Source: Streptomyces lomondensis
GTDB taxonomy: Bacteria > Actinomycetota > Actinomycetes > Streptomycetales > Streptomycetaceae
Length of the DNA: 64,000 bases
Direction: 5' to 3'
NCBI RefSeq assembly: GCF_014651035.1
Contig: NZ_BMWC01000001.1
Span: 496,001-560,000, forward strand
Each line of letters opens with the position of its first letter. Positions within the stretch are counted from its first letter, which is position 1. The notes below the pieces were generated by a model. That model was given only the letters and a program-made list of their open reading frames with translations. It was not told the DNA's origin and made no database searches. Shown here piece after piece: positions 26,750 through 35,623 of the stretch. The position numbers were made by a program, and so were the translations under genes.

Positions 26750-28129
26750 CTAATGCCGGGCGCGCGCCTTCTGCCAGGCGAATCCGACGGCCGCCAGGGC
26801 CAGCGTCATCCCGCCCGTCGAGTACAACTGCACCCGCGTGTCCGGCTCCCGGGCCATCAGGACGAAGACGGCGGCCATACCGGCCAGCGCGACCCACGTC
26901 AGCCACGGGAACGCCCACATCCGCACGGCCAGCTTCCCCGGCTCCTCGCGCTCCAGCCGGCGGCGCAGCCGCAGCTGCGAGACGGCGATGAAGATCCAGA
27001 CGACCAGGATCACCGCGCCGATCATGTTCAGCAGCCAGGGGAAGACGTCGTTCGGCCGCCAGTAGCTCAGCAGCACGCACAGGAACCCGAAGACGCAGGA
27101 CGCCAGCACGGCGATCCGCGGCACCCCGCCCGAGACCCGGCCCAGCCCCTTCGGGCCCTGGCCGCGCTCCACCAGCGAGTAGGCGATGCGCGAGGCGCCG
27201 TAGATGTTGGCGTTCATCGCCGACAGCAGGGCCACCAGCACGACCACGTTCATCAGCTGCCCGGCGCCCGGGATGCCGAGCTCGTCCAGGGCGGCGACGT
27301 ACGGGCCCTTCTCGACGACCGCCTTCGAGTCCCACGGCACCAGCGTGACGATGACCGCCATCGAGCCGACGTAGAACAGCGCGATCCGCCACATCGCCGT
27401 GCGCACCGCCCTCGCCACGCCCTGGACCGGGTTCTCCGACTCGGCCGCCGCGATGGTGACCGTCTCCAGGCCGCCGTAGGCGAAGACCGACGCGAGCAGG
27501 CCGATGACCAGGCCCTCGCCGCCGTTGGGGAGGAAGTCGGTGAGGTGCGAGGCGCCGGGCGAGTCCGTGCCGGGCAGGATCCCGAGGATCGCCAGGACGC
27601 CGAGCGCCAGGAACAGGGTGATCGCGCCGACCTTCAGGGCCGCGAACCAGAACTCGAACTCGCCGAAGTTCTTCACGGCCGCGAGGTTCGTGCCGCAGAA
27701 GACGACCATGAACAGTGCCACCCACGCCCACTCCGGCGTGCCCGGCAGCCAGCCGCTGACGATCTTCGCGGCACCGATGCCCTCCAGGCCGACGGCCGTG
27801 CACAGCAGCACCCAGAAGGACCAGCCGGCGGTGAACCCGGCCCAGGGGCCGATCGCGCGCTCCGCGTGCGCCGAGAACGAGCCGGACGACGGATACGCGG
27901 CCGACATCTCGCCGAGCATGCGCATCACCAGCATCACGAGGAGGCCGGAGAGGGCGTAGGCGACCACGATCGACGGACCGGCCGCGGCGATACCGGCGCC
28001 GGAGCCGACGAACAGACCGGCGCCGATCACCCCGCCGAGGGCGATCATCGACAGGTGGCGCTGCTTCAGGCCGTGGGACAGGGAGACGTCGTCCGTGCGG
28101 GGCGGCGTCCCGGTGGTGGTGCTGGGCAT
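26750..28129 (-). CDS. Amino acid permease (APC superfamily)
   Basis: This 459-residue membrane protein has about 12 membrane segments. The N-terminal signature LKQRHLSMIALGGVIGAGLFVGSG is that of the AAT/GabP group, which imports amino acids with protons. The exact substrate (GABA, D-Ser/D-Ala, Asn and others) cannot be told. The ATG at 28129 (MPSTTTG) fits the family N-terminus. A GTG at 28282 in the same frame would add 51 residues with no homology. A GC hairpin followed by T5 lies in the 5' leader. A paralogue is encoded at 32326. Confidence 0.92.
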   Translation of the reverse strand: MPSTTTGTPPRTDDVSLSHGLKQRHLSMIALGGVIGAGLFVGSGAGIAAAGPSIVVAYALSGLLVMLVMRMLGEMSAAYPSSGSFSAHAERAIGPWAGFTAGWSFWVLLCTAVGLEGIGAAKIVSGWLPGTPEWAWVALFMVVFCGTNLAAVKNFGEFEFWFAALKVGAITLFLALGVLAILGILPGTDSPGASHLTDFLPNGGEGLVIGLLASVFAYGGLETVTIAAAESENPVQGVARAVRTAMWRIALFYVGSMAVIVTLVPWDSKAVVEKGPYVAALDELGIPGAGQLMNVVVLVALLSAMNANIYGASRIAYSLVERGQGPKGLGRVSGGVPRIAVLASCVFGFLCVLLSYWRPNDVFPWLLNMIGAVILVVWIFIAVSQLRLRRRLEREEPGKLAVRMWAFPWLTWVALAGMAAVFVLMAREPDTRVQLYSTGGMTLALAAVGFAWQKARARH

Positions 28130-28168
28130 GGGCGCGGCTCGTCCAATGCGTGAGAGGCGGGAGAGGGC

Positions 28169-28191
28169 AAAAACGCCGCCAGTCTGGGCGG
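28169..28191 (-). terminator. Possible attenuator hairpin in the permease leader
   Basis: Read leftward, CCGCC-CAGACT-GGCGG is followed by CG and T5, 40 nt before the permease ATG. The stem is only 5 bp, so this is a weak candidate. Confidence 0.25.
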
Positions 28192-28463
28192 TCCCCTCAT
28201 CCGGGAGGGAGGGTTGTCCAGCATGCGGACGCGCGGAACGCGCCCCGTGAGATCCCGGAAGCGGAGGGTGGGCATCCGTCACGGAAGCCGCGCGGCACCC
28301 CGCCTGGAGGCATTTGGCGAAACCCTACAGTCCGGTTGTCCGCGGGCGGCGTGACCGAACCCTCGCTGCCTCCGTGACCGGCGTCACGCCGTACTCGGTG
28401 TAACCCTCACCCTTTGTCCGGAGCCCACCAAGCGCGCCTTCGCGCCTTTGTCGAGCGCTGACG

Positions 28464-28493
28464 GTGAACCGGGCGAGCGCGCTGGGATAGCGT
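28464..28493 (+). promoter_or_regulatory. Candidate bioY promoter
   Basis: GTGAAC and TAGCGT are separated by 18 nt, and TAGCGT lies 39 nt before the bioY start. The -35 match is modest. The rest of the 28130-28532 gap holds only this, the permease leader and a GTGAC-N4-GTCAC palindrome at 28374-28387. Confidence 0.4.
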
Positions 28494-28532
28494 CACCGTG
28501 TCCCGACCGGCCCTCACCCTCGCGGAGTCCCC

Positions 28533-29114
28533 ATGAGCACCGCTGCCGCCACACCCGTTCGCACCGGACAGGTCCTCGCCGACCTGCTCCCCGCCTCCCG
28601 TGTCCGGGACGTGGCCCTCGTGCTCGGCGGTGCCGCGCTCACCGGTCTCGCCGCCCAGATCTCGGTGCCCGTGCCGGGCTCCCCGGTGCCGGTGACCGGC
28701 CAGACCTTCGCCGCGCTGCTCGTCGGCACCTCCCTCGGCGCCGGCCGCGGCCTGCTCGCGCTGGCGCTGTACGCGCTGGCGGGCCTCGCCGGCGTGCCGT
28801 GGTTCGCGGGCGGCTCCTCCGGCGTCGCCCCCTCCTTCGGCTACATCCTCGGCATGATCCTCGCCGCCACCGTCGTCGGCGCCCTGGCCCGCCGCGGCGC
28901 CGACCGCTCGGCGCTGCGCATGGCGGGCACGATGCTGGTGGGCGAGGCGATCATCTACGCCGTCGGCGTGCCCTACCTGGCCCTCGCCACCGGCATGTCC
29001 GCCACCGCCGCGATCGCGGCCGGCCTCACGCCGTTCCTGATCGGCGACGCGCTGAAGGCGGCGCTGGCGATGGGCGCGCTGCCGACGGCCTGGAAGTTCG
29101 CGAACAAGCGCTAG
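28533..29114 (+). CDS. bioY: Biotin transporter BioY (ECF S component)
   Basis: This 193-residue protein with six membrane segments binds biotin in the membrane. The family hallmark PVPGSPVPVTGQTFAALLVG and the region GLAGVPWFAGGSSG are clear. Near the C-terminus is the region LTPFLIGDALKAALA. No bioM/bioN energising genes are adjacent, so it may act alone or with shared ECF modules encoded elsewhere. GCGGAG precedes the ATG. Confidence 0.94.
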   Translation: MSTAAATPVRTGQVLADLLPASRVRDVALVLGGAALTGLAAQISVPVPGSPVPVTGQTFAALLVGTSLGAGRGLLALALYALAGLAGVPWFAGGSSGVAPSFGYILGMILAATVVGALARRGADRSALRMAGTMLVGEAIIYAVGVPYLALATGMSATAAIAAGLTPFLIGDALKAALAMGALPTAWKFANKR

Positions 29115-29139
29115 CCGCCCCGCGTTCTCTGAACGAGAG

Positions 29140-29166
29140 GCCCGCCGGGGTGCATCCCCGGCGGGC
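29140..29166 (+). terminator. Terminator of bioY
   Basis: Perfect 11-bp arms GCCCGCCGGGG and CCCCGGCGGGC with a TGCAT loop, followed by TTCTCG. The right arm is then reiterated in the tandem repeat. Confidence 0.8.
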
Positions 29167-29253
29167 TTCTCGGGCGTCATCCCCGGCGGGCTTCTTCGGG
29201 CGTCATCCCCGGCGGGCTTCTCGGGTGTCATCCCCGGCGGGTTTCTCGGGCGT
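29153..29253. repeat. Four tandem copies of a 25-26 bp unit containing a terminator half-arm
   Basis: Units start at 29153, 29178, 29204 and 29229. Each contains CATCCCCGGCGGG then TTCT(T)CGGGYGT, with at most one or two changes. They fill the space between convergent bioY and the LPKTG gene. Confidence 0.9.
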
Positions 29254-29979
29254 TCAGCCCTCCCGCGGCACCGGCCGCCGCCGCTGCGACCACCACAGTC
29301 CGGCCGCGCCCGCCGCGAGCAGCGAGGCACCGGCCGCGCCCAGCGGCAGCAGATCACGCGCCGGACCCGTCTTCGGCAGCTCCTTGCCGCCCGGGGACAC
29401 CGGCTTGTTGTCCGTACCGAGCAGCAGGGGCGTGGCCGGGGCGTCCGGCGACGGGTTGGTCGTGCCGAACGGCACCGGGCCCTGCTGCCAGAACGTCTTC
29501 TTCCCGTCGCCGGTCTGGACGGGCAGACAGATCTTCCCGGTCTTGCCCAGGTCGTACGTCGCGTCGACGGCGTACGACTTCGACTTACCGGCCGCGAGAT
29601 TGTCGATCGGGCAGGTGAAACCGCTGTTCGAACCCTCCGGAAGATTGTTCTCGGCTATCGGGGAACAACCCTGGACGTTCTTGACCGTGAGCCCGTCGAA
29701 ACCGACGACCCAAAGCCTGATCTTCCCGCTGTCCTTGCTTCCCTCGTTCTTCACGGTGGCGGTAATGGCCGTCTTTTCGGACCCGTTGTCGACCGAGATC
29801 TTCTCCGGCAGCAGTGTCGTCAGCTTCACTCCCGCCGGTGCCTCGTCAACGACCTTTCCCCCCTTGCCGCTTGCCGGTCCTTCGTCTTCCGCGGCGGCGG
29901 TGCCGGACAGGATCACCACCGCCGAGAAAGATGCCACGACCAGCGATCCCGTGACCCCCGCCGTGCGACGAGAACTCAT
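29254..29979 (-). CDS. Sortase-anchored surface protein (LPKTG)
   Basis: This 241-residue protein has a signal peptide (residues 1-28, ending GTAAA). The mature part has a beta-sandwich-like region with a CSP...TCP pair. The C-terminus has a classical sorting signal: LPKTG, then a hydrophobic stretch (LLPLGAAGASLLAAGAAGLWW) and the basic tail QRRRP. Sortase would cut between T and G and link the protein to the wall. Streptomyces chaplins use LAXTG; LPXTG is the other known class. The ATG at 29979 (MSSRRTAG) starts a normal signal peptide. Function unknown. Confidence 0.85.
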   Translation of the reverse strand: MSSRRTAGVTGSLVVASFSAVVILSGTAAAEDEGPASGKGGKVVDEAPAGVKLTTLLPEKISVDNGSEKTAITATVKNEGSKDSGKIRLWVVGFDGLTVKNVQGCSPIAENNLPEGSNSGFTCPIDNLAAGKSKSYAVDATYDLGKTGKICLPVQTGDGKKTFWQQGPVPFGTTNPSPDAPATPLLLGTDNKPVSPGGKELPKTGPARDLLPLGAAGASLLAAGAAGLWWSQRRRPVPREG

Positions 29980-30174
29980 GTTCGCCCCCTTGCGTCCCCC
30001 TGGGCTGCGCCTGAATTCGCAGCACTGAAAGAGGTACCACAAGATTTCCCCGCACTATCCTGGTGCGGCGCGAAGTGTGACCGTTGTGTTTCACTGGAGG
30101 CGGTCGCGGCGTTGTGGAGGGGGTGCAGCGAATTGCCGGGAAATGCGAACGGCGGCGGTGTTCCAGGGATATTG

Positions 30175-32238
30175 GTGACGGGGCGCTATCGGCTGGTCGA
30201 GAGTATCGGTCAGGGGGGAATGGGGCGGGTGTGGCGAGCCGCTGACGAAATACTCGACCGGCAGGTCGCCGTCAAGGAAATGCGGATCGACGGCCACGAC
30301 GCGGAGGACAGCAGGACGCGCCGCGAACGCACCCTGCGCGAGGCCAGGGCCACGGCCCGGATCGACCACCCCAACGTCGTACGGGTCTACGACGTCGTCG
30401 ACGAGGGCGAACGCCTGTGGATCGTCATGGAGTTGGTGGCGGGCCGCTCCCTCGAACGGATCCTCGCGCAGGACGGCCCCCTCGGCCCCTGCGAGACGGC
30501 CCGGATCGGGCTCGGCCTGGTCGCGGCGCTGCGGCAGGTCCACGCACGGGGTGTCCTGCACCGGGACATCAAGCCCGGGAACGTCCTGGTGGAGAACGCG
30601 CGCGGACCGGCCGCACCAACCCGGGGCGACGGCGACGGCCCCGGCGGGGGACGGCGTGTCGTCCTCACGGACTTCGGTATCGCCGCGATCCAGGACGCCA
30701 AGGCGCTCACCATGGTCGGGATGCTGGTCGGCTCGCCCGACTACATGGCCCCCGAGCGCGTCTCCGGCCGCCCGCAGGGCCCGCCGTCCGACGTCTGGTC
30801 CCTCGGCGCGACCCTCTGCGCGGCCCTGGGCGGCCGCTCCCCCTTCTCCCGCGCCACCACGCTGGCGACCCTGCACGCGGTCCTGTACGAGGAACCCGAA
30901 CTCCCCGCCGGGCCCGGCCCGTTGCGCGGCATCCTGACGTCCCTCCTGGAAAAGGACCCGTCGGCCCGCCCGGACCTCGACGACCTGGCAACGGCCCTGG
31001 AACCGGTCGCGTTCCCGGCCGCGACGCCGACGGTGCCGGTGGGGCGGGCAGGGACGCCGGCGCCCCCTCGCCCCAGGGCTCCGCGGGACCCCCGCGAGCC
31101 GACGCCGACTACGGGACCGGCGGGATCCACACCCACCACGCCACCGGCCGGATCCTCCCCCGCGGCCTCAGCGGGACCCAGCCCGACCACGACCTCAGCG
31201 GCACCCACACCCACCACGGCCTCGGCGGGAGCCACGCCCACGGCCTCGGCGGGAGCCACACCGACCTCGGCGTCAGCGGGATCCACCCCCACGACCGCAG
31301 CGGGATCCATCCCCACCACGACCTCAGCGGCACTCAAACGCACCACGGCCTCAGCCACCTCCACCCCCACCAGCACGGAAGCCACCGCGAAGGCGCAGCC
31401 GAACGCGGCCCGTTCCGAGGGCCGTCCCGAAGGCCGTTCCGAGCACCGTTCCGAGGGCCGTCCCGAAGGTCGTCCCACCACCACCCACCGCCCGAGCCCC
31501 GTTTCCCTCACCCGCGCACAGGCCCCGACCGAGCACCGCCCCCACCCCGCACCGACACCCACGCCCACCCCTGTGCCGCAGGGCGACCTACCCGGCCCCG
31601 CCGCTGCCGGCTCCCGCGCGGGCCGTCGCCGTACGGTGTTCGTCGCCACGGCAGTCACCCTCGCCACCGCCGGTGCCGTCGCAGGGATCATGCTGGCGAC
31701 ATCACCCGGCTCCCCGGGCGACGACGACACCCGCGCGGGCTCCTCGACCTCCGCGCCTCCCACCACGGCCTCCACCCCCTCACCCTCCGTGGAGGGCACC
31801 TCCAGGCCGCAGAGCCTGCCGCCCGGCACGCACCGGGAGGCCGGCGGGTTCGCCTGGGCGACCCCCGACGGCTGGCGGCGGGACGTGAAGACGGGCGCGG
31901 AGGTGCACTACACCTCCCCGGACGGCACACAGGAACTGGTCGGCAAGTCCGCCCTGGCCCGCGGCGACCTGCTGGAGACCTGGGAGACCTCGGAGCGCAA
32001 CGCCCACCAGGGCCAGGACTACCGCAAGATCCGCCTGGAGGAGACGACGTTCCGCGGTCACCCGGCGGTGGTCTGGGAGTACACCTTCACGCTGGAGGGC
32101 GTCCACTGGCACGCCCGCCTGCTCGGCTTCAACGTGAAAGGCAAGTCGTACCAGGTCAACACCTGGTACGACGCCGGTATCGAACCGGCGGCCCTGCGCA
32201 CGTACGAGAAGGTCAAGGACAGCTTCACGGTGCTGTAG
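30175..32238 (+). CDS. Membrane Ser/Thr protein kinase (Pkn2/Hanks type) with repeat-rich linker
   Basis: This protein of about 687 residues has a complete N-terminal kinase domain: glycine loop IGQGGMGRVWRA, VAVKEM lysine, LHRDIKPGNVL with catalytic Asp near 130, TDFGIA and APE in YMAPERV. From about residue 310 to 480 runs a Thr/Ala/Pro-rich linker with repeats of SAGATPT and EGRPEGRSE type. One membrane segment (FVATAVTLATAGAVAGIML, near 490) leads to an external domain of about 180 residues that may sense a ligand. I favour the GTG at 30175 (MTGRYRLVE); an in-frame GTG at 30112 would add 21 residues. A strong terminator follows. Confidence 0.92.
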   Translation: MTGRYRLVESIGQGGMGRVWRAADEILDRQVAVKEMRIDGHDAEDSRTRRERTLREARATARIDHPNVVRVYDVVDEGERLWIVMELVAGRSLERILAQDGPLGPCETARIGLGLVAALRQVHARGVLHRDIKPGNVLVENARGPAAPTRGDGDGPGGGRRVVLTDFGIAAIQDAKALTMVGMLVGSPDYMAPERVSGRPQGPPSDVWSLGATLCAALGGRSPFSRATTLATLHAVLYEEPELPAGPGPLRGILTSLLEKDPSARPDLDDLATALEPVAFPAATPTVPVGRAGTPAPPRPRAPRDPREPTPTTGPAGSTPTTPPAGSSPAASAGPSPTTTSAAPTPTTASAGATPTASAGATPTSASAGSTPTTAAGSIPTTTSAALKRTTASATSTPTSTEATAKAQPNAARSEGRPEGRSEHRSEGRPEGRPTTTHRPSPVSLTRAQAPTEHRPHPAPTPTPTPVPQGDLPGPAAAGSRAGRRRTVFVATAVTLATAGAVAGIMLATSPGSPGDDDTRAGSSTSAPPTTASTPSPSVEGTSRPQSLPPGTHREAGGFAWATPDGWRRDVKTGAEVHYTSPDGTQELVGKSALARGDLLETWETSERNAHQGQDYRKIRLEETTFRGHPAVVWEYTFTLEGVHWHARLLGFNVKGKSYQVNTWYDAGIEPAALRTYEKVKDSFTVL

Positions 32239-32249
32239 GACAACGAAAA

Positions 32250-32292
32250 GGGCCTGCGGTGCGTGCCGGAGAGCAACACGCACCGCAGGCCC
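32250..32292. terminator. Bidirectional terminator between kinase and permease
   Basis: Perfect 16-bp arms (GGGCCTGCGGTGCGTG and its complement) with an 11-nt loop sit between convergent stops. Confidence 0.9.
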
Positions 32293-32325
32293 ACCCTTCA
32301 CCGCGAACGGCGAGCGCCCGAAGGC

Positions 32326-33813
32326 TCAGCCGGCCGAGACCTCATCGCGCGTCTCGGCGGCCTCAGCGGCCCGCTGCCGCCCCCGCACCTTCTCCTTCAC
32401 GAAGGCGATGACGAGCACCACCGCCGCGACGAGCAGCGACAGCAGGATGGTCGAGCGCCCGTCGTGCTCGGTGTCGGTGAGCATGTAACCGAGGATGAAC
32501 ACGATCAACGCGGCCGTCGCCCAGGTCAGATACGGGTACAGCCACATCTTCACGACGAGCTTCTCCGGCGCCTCCGCCTTGATGATCTTCCGCATCCGCA
32601 GCTGGGAGAAGCAGATCACCAGCCACACGAACAGGGCGACCGCGCCACTGGAGTTCACGAGGAAGAGGAAGACGGAGTCCGGGAACTTGTAGTTGAAGAA
32701 GACGGCGACGAAGCCGAACGCGACGGACGCGAGGATCGCCGTCCGCGGCACGCCGTTGGCGGTCGTACGGGCGAAGCCCTTGGGCGCGTCCCCGCGCTGG
32801 CCGAGCGAGAAGGCCATGCGGGAGGCGGTGTACAGGCCGGAGTTGAGACAGGACAGCACCGAGGTCAGCACGATGAAGTTCATGATCTGGCCCGCGTGCG
32901 GAATGCCGAGGGAGTCGAGCGCCGCGACGTAGGAGCCGTCCTTGGTGATGGACTTGCTGTCCCACGGCAGCAGGGCCACCACGACGAAGATCGAGCCGAG
33001 GTAGAAGACGGCGACACGCCAGATGATGCTGTTGGTGGCCTTGGTGACGGCCTGGCGCGGGTTCTCCGACTCACCGGCCGCGAGGGTCGCGATCTCGCTG
33101 CCCATGAAGGAGAAGACGACCAGCAGCACACCGGTGAGGATCGCCCCGGCCCCGTTGGGCAGGAAGCCGCCGTGCTCGGTGAGGTTGCTCAGACCGGCCT
33201 GCTCGCTGTCCACACCGGGGAGCAGCCCGAAGACGGCGAGCCCGCCGATGACGATGAACGCGGCGATGGCGACGACCTTGATCCCCGCGAACCAGAACTC
33301 GAACTCGCCGTAGGAGCCGACGGAGACCAGGTTGGTGGCGGTCAGCACCACCATCACGATGAGCGCCCACCCCCACTGGGGTACGGCGGGTATCCAGCCC
33401 TCCAGGATCACGGCACCGGCGGTCGCCTCGACCGCGAGCACGACCACCCAGAAGAACCAGTACAGCCAGCCGATGGAGAACCCGGCCCAGGGCCCGAGGG
33501 CCCGGTCGGCGTGCGCGGAGAACGACCCGGAGGTCGGGTTGGCGGCCGACATCTCACCGAGCATGCGCATCACCAGCACCACGAGCGTGCCGACGAGGGC
33601 GTACGACAGCAGGATGCCGGGCCCGGCGGTGGCGATACCGGAGCTGGACCCGACGAACAGGCCCGCCCCGATGACACCGCCGATGGCGATCATCGACAGA
33701 TGCCGGTTCTTGAGCCCGGCCTGGAGCCCGGAGCCGTGCGCCCCGGGTTCTCCGGGGTCTCCGGTCCCTCCGCGGTCGTTTTCGGTCGTCTTCATCGTCG
33801 GCTGCGAGGTCAT
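32326..33813 (-). CDS. Amino acid permease (APC superfamily), paralogue of the gene at 26750
   Basis: This 495-residue protein shares the signature LKNRHLSMIAIGGVIGAGLFVGSS and a similar 12-segment layout with the permease at 26750. Both carry the GEMSAA...SGSFSAHA(D/E)RA stretch and the LPWDSK loop. The substrate is not assigned. AAGGAAA precedes the ATG at 33813; an in-frame ATG 18 nt further in has no better site. It is divergent from rpiB across 280 bp. Confidence 0.92.
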   Translation of the reverse strand: MTSQPTMKTTENDRGGTGDPGEPGAHGSGLQAGLKNRHLSMIAIGGVIGAGLFVGSSSGIATAGPGILLSYALVGTLVVLVMRMLGEMSAANPTSGSFSAHADRALGPWAGFSIGWLYWFFWVVVLAVEATAGAVILEGWIPAVPQWGWALIVMVVLTATNLVSVGSYGEFEFWFAGIKVVAIAAFIVIGGLAVFGLLPGVDSEQAGLSNLTEHGGFLPNGAGAILTGVLLVVFSFMGSEIATLAAGESENPRQAVTKATNSIIWRVAVFYLGSIFVVVALLPWDSKSITKDGSYVAALDSLGIPHAGQIMNFIVLTSVLSCLNSGLYTASRMAFSLGQRGDAPKGFARTTANGVPRTAILASVAFGFVAVFFNYKFPDSVFLFLVNSSGAVALFVWLVICFSQLRMRKIIKAEAPEKLVVKMWLYPYLTWATAALIVFILGYMLTDTEHDGRSTILLSLLVAAVVLVIAFVKEKVRGRQRAAEAAETRDEVSAG

Positions 33814-34093
33814 GGAACGGATTTCCTTTGCGCCGGGGAGCTGTACTTCCGTACGGACCGCACGAGCCGTACGAACGGGGTGTGTCGCGGCAGGACGGCG
33901 GTGTACGGGAGCCCGTACGAGCGGCGTACGAGCCGGTCCAGTGAATCGGAGGCGAACGTTTAGGAGAACCTTTGAATCCAGATTGTTACTTGAGGTTTTC
34001 CTGAGCTTCCGTAATGCGGCTCATATTCGCCTCTCGTTTTCATGAGCGCCACCCCGCGCGCCTTCCCCGAAACACCCGTGTCACACTCATCCC

Positions 34094-34579
34094 ATGCGCG
34101 TGTACCTCGGCTCGGACCATGCCGGCTACGAACTGAAGAACCACCTCGTCGAGTGGCTGAAGGAGGCGGGTCACGACCCCGTCGACTGCGGCCCCCACAT
34201 CTACGACGCCCAGGACGACTACCCGCCCTTCTGCCTCCGCGCCGCGGAGCGGACGGCCGCGGACCCCGACGCCCTCGGCATCGTCATCGGCGGTTCCGGC
34301 AACGGCGAGCAGATCGCCGCGAACAAGGTCAAGGGCGTCCGCGCGGCCCTCGCCTGGAGCGAGGAGACGGCGGCGCTCGGCCGCCAGCACAACAACGCCA
34401 ACGTGGTCGCCGTGGGTGCGCGCATGCACACGCAGGACGAGGCGACGAAGTTCGTCGAGACGTTCCTCAACACGCCGTTCTCCGGTGACGAACGTCACGT
34501 TCGCCGCATCGACATGCTCGCGACGTACGAAACGACGGGCACCCTCCCGCCGATCCCGCCGCACCACCCGCAGCCGTAA
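34094..34579 (+). CDS. rpiB: Ribose-5-phosphate isomerase B
   Basis: This 161-residue cytoplasmic enzyme interconverts ribose-5-phosphate and ribulose-5-phosphate in the pentose phosphate pathway. MRVYLGSDHAGYELK and GIVIGGSGNGEQIAANKV mark the actinobacterial RpiB form, where a Glu in GNGEQ serves as base instead of the Cys of the enterobacterial enzyme. The C-terminal RRIDMLATYE region is also typical. There is no clear ribosome binding site before the ATG. Confidence 0.95.
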   Translation: MRVYLGSDHAGYELKNHLVEWLKEAGHDPVDCGPHIYDAQDDYPPFCLRAAERTAADPDALGIVIGGSGNGEQIAANKVKGVRAALAWSEETAALGRQHNNANVVAVGARMHTQDEATKFVETFLNTPFSGDERHVRRIDMLATYETTGTLPPIPPHHPQP

Positions 34580-34789
34580 CGCTCCCGGGCTCAGGGGCAG
34601 GCCGAGGGGCAAGGGTCGGGGCCTGGAGCCGAGGGCCGGGGGCCGGGAGCTGCGGGGCACTGCGCGGGGCGCGGGACTTCACTTGCACCTGGCGTCCCCT
34701 CCGGTACCGATTCCGCCTGACGCACGCACCCCAACCCCGAGCCCGGTATGCGGCCTATGTCCGACTTCTATGTGCGCCTGGCCGGAGCT

Positions 34790-34970
34790 CGACGCGCGTC
34801 TGGGCGGCCAGAGGTCTGACGCGCGGTTTGAGTGGCCTGGGCCCGAGGCACGGTTTGGGCGGCCTGGGCCGAGGCGCGCTTGGCGGCCTGGGACGCGCGC
34901 TTTGGGAGGCCAGGGGCCCGACGCGCGCTTTGGGCGGCCTGAGTCCGAAGCGCGCCCTGGTCCTGAGCCC
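34790..34970. repeat. Degenerate tandem array, about 7 units of 24-28 bp
   Basis: Units follow the pattern CGANGCGCG-CTTTGGGCGGCC-TGGG with substitutions and small indels. They begin near 34790, 34818, 34844, 34870, 34893, 34919 and 34946. Confidence 0.75.
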
Positions 34971-35421
34971 GGCGCGCGCCCCGCGCCTGATATCGGCGGG
35001 TGCCCGACGCGCGCGCCCTGCGCCTGAGCTCGGCGTGTGCCCGGTGTGGCGCCTTGCTCTTGAGCTCGGTGCGTGCCGGGCGCTTGAGCTCGACGCGCGC
35101 CCTGCGCCGGGGCGCGGCATGCGTTCAGCATCCAGCCGTACGCGCGTTCAGCTGCCGCCCCGACGCGCGTTCCGCGCCCAGCCCCACGGGGCCATCGTGC
35201 GAGTCCGGGGGAGCCCCCGACCCCGGCGAGGGGTCCATGAGGCGCAGCCCCCGAGGCGGGGCGGCAGGGTGGCCCTGCAAGGGGGGCACGGGACACAGGG
35301 ACAGTACGAAGCGTTAGGCGGGTACGGTCTCCTGCCACTGAGGGCACGGGACGCAGGAGGCCAGTACCCTCCGGGTCCGGGGCGGAGCCCCGAGAGGGGT
35401 GCAGGGGACGTAGTCCCCGCC

Positions 35422-35576
35422 GGGGTCCGGGGCGGAGCCCCGATCCTTTCGACCTGTCCCTTTGACGAACCGCTTCGGGCGGGTGGGTGGGCAAAGCGGG
35501 GCCCGGGGCGGAGCCCCGAGGCCTTTCGAGCCCAGCCTCTTGAACGGACCGAGTCGGGCGGGTGGGTGGGCAAAAC
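35422..35576. repeat. Two direct repeats of 76 and 79 bp
   Basis: Copies 35422-35497 and 35498-35576 each begin with a GGGGCGGAGCCCCGA palindrome, contain CCTTTCGA and end with TCGGGCGGGTGGGTGGGCAA. They stand directly in front of the nei-like gene. Confidence 0.85.
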
Positions 35577-35623
35577 CCCGCCCCCACCCACGGCAACCAC
35601 GACACAACCCCAGGGAGACCCGG

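Larger units (their letters stand above)
34580..35623. other. 1.04-kb repeat-rich interval without a supported gene
   Basis: Long open frames cross this interval on both strands, but their products are low-complexity (Arg/Pro/Gly-rich) and none has a recognisable domain or start. The DNA consists of a tandem array (34790-34970), further degenerate GAGCTCG-containing units to about 35115, three copies of the palindrome CGGGGCGGAGCCCCG (35378-35392, 35428-35442, 35504-35518) and two long direct repeats. Confidence 0.6.

Noticed and set aside
28130..28282. N-terminal extension of the first amino-acid permease
   Set aside because: The 51 added residues are unlike any permease N-terminus, and the family match begins just after the ATG at 28129.
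29153..29253. Possible CRISPR array
   Set aside because: Units are directly adjacent without variable spacers, and no cas gene is nearby.
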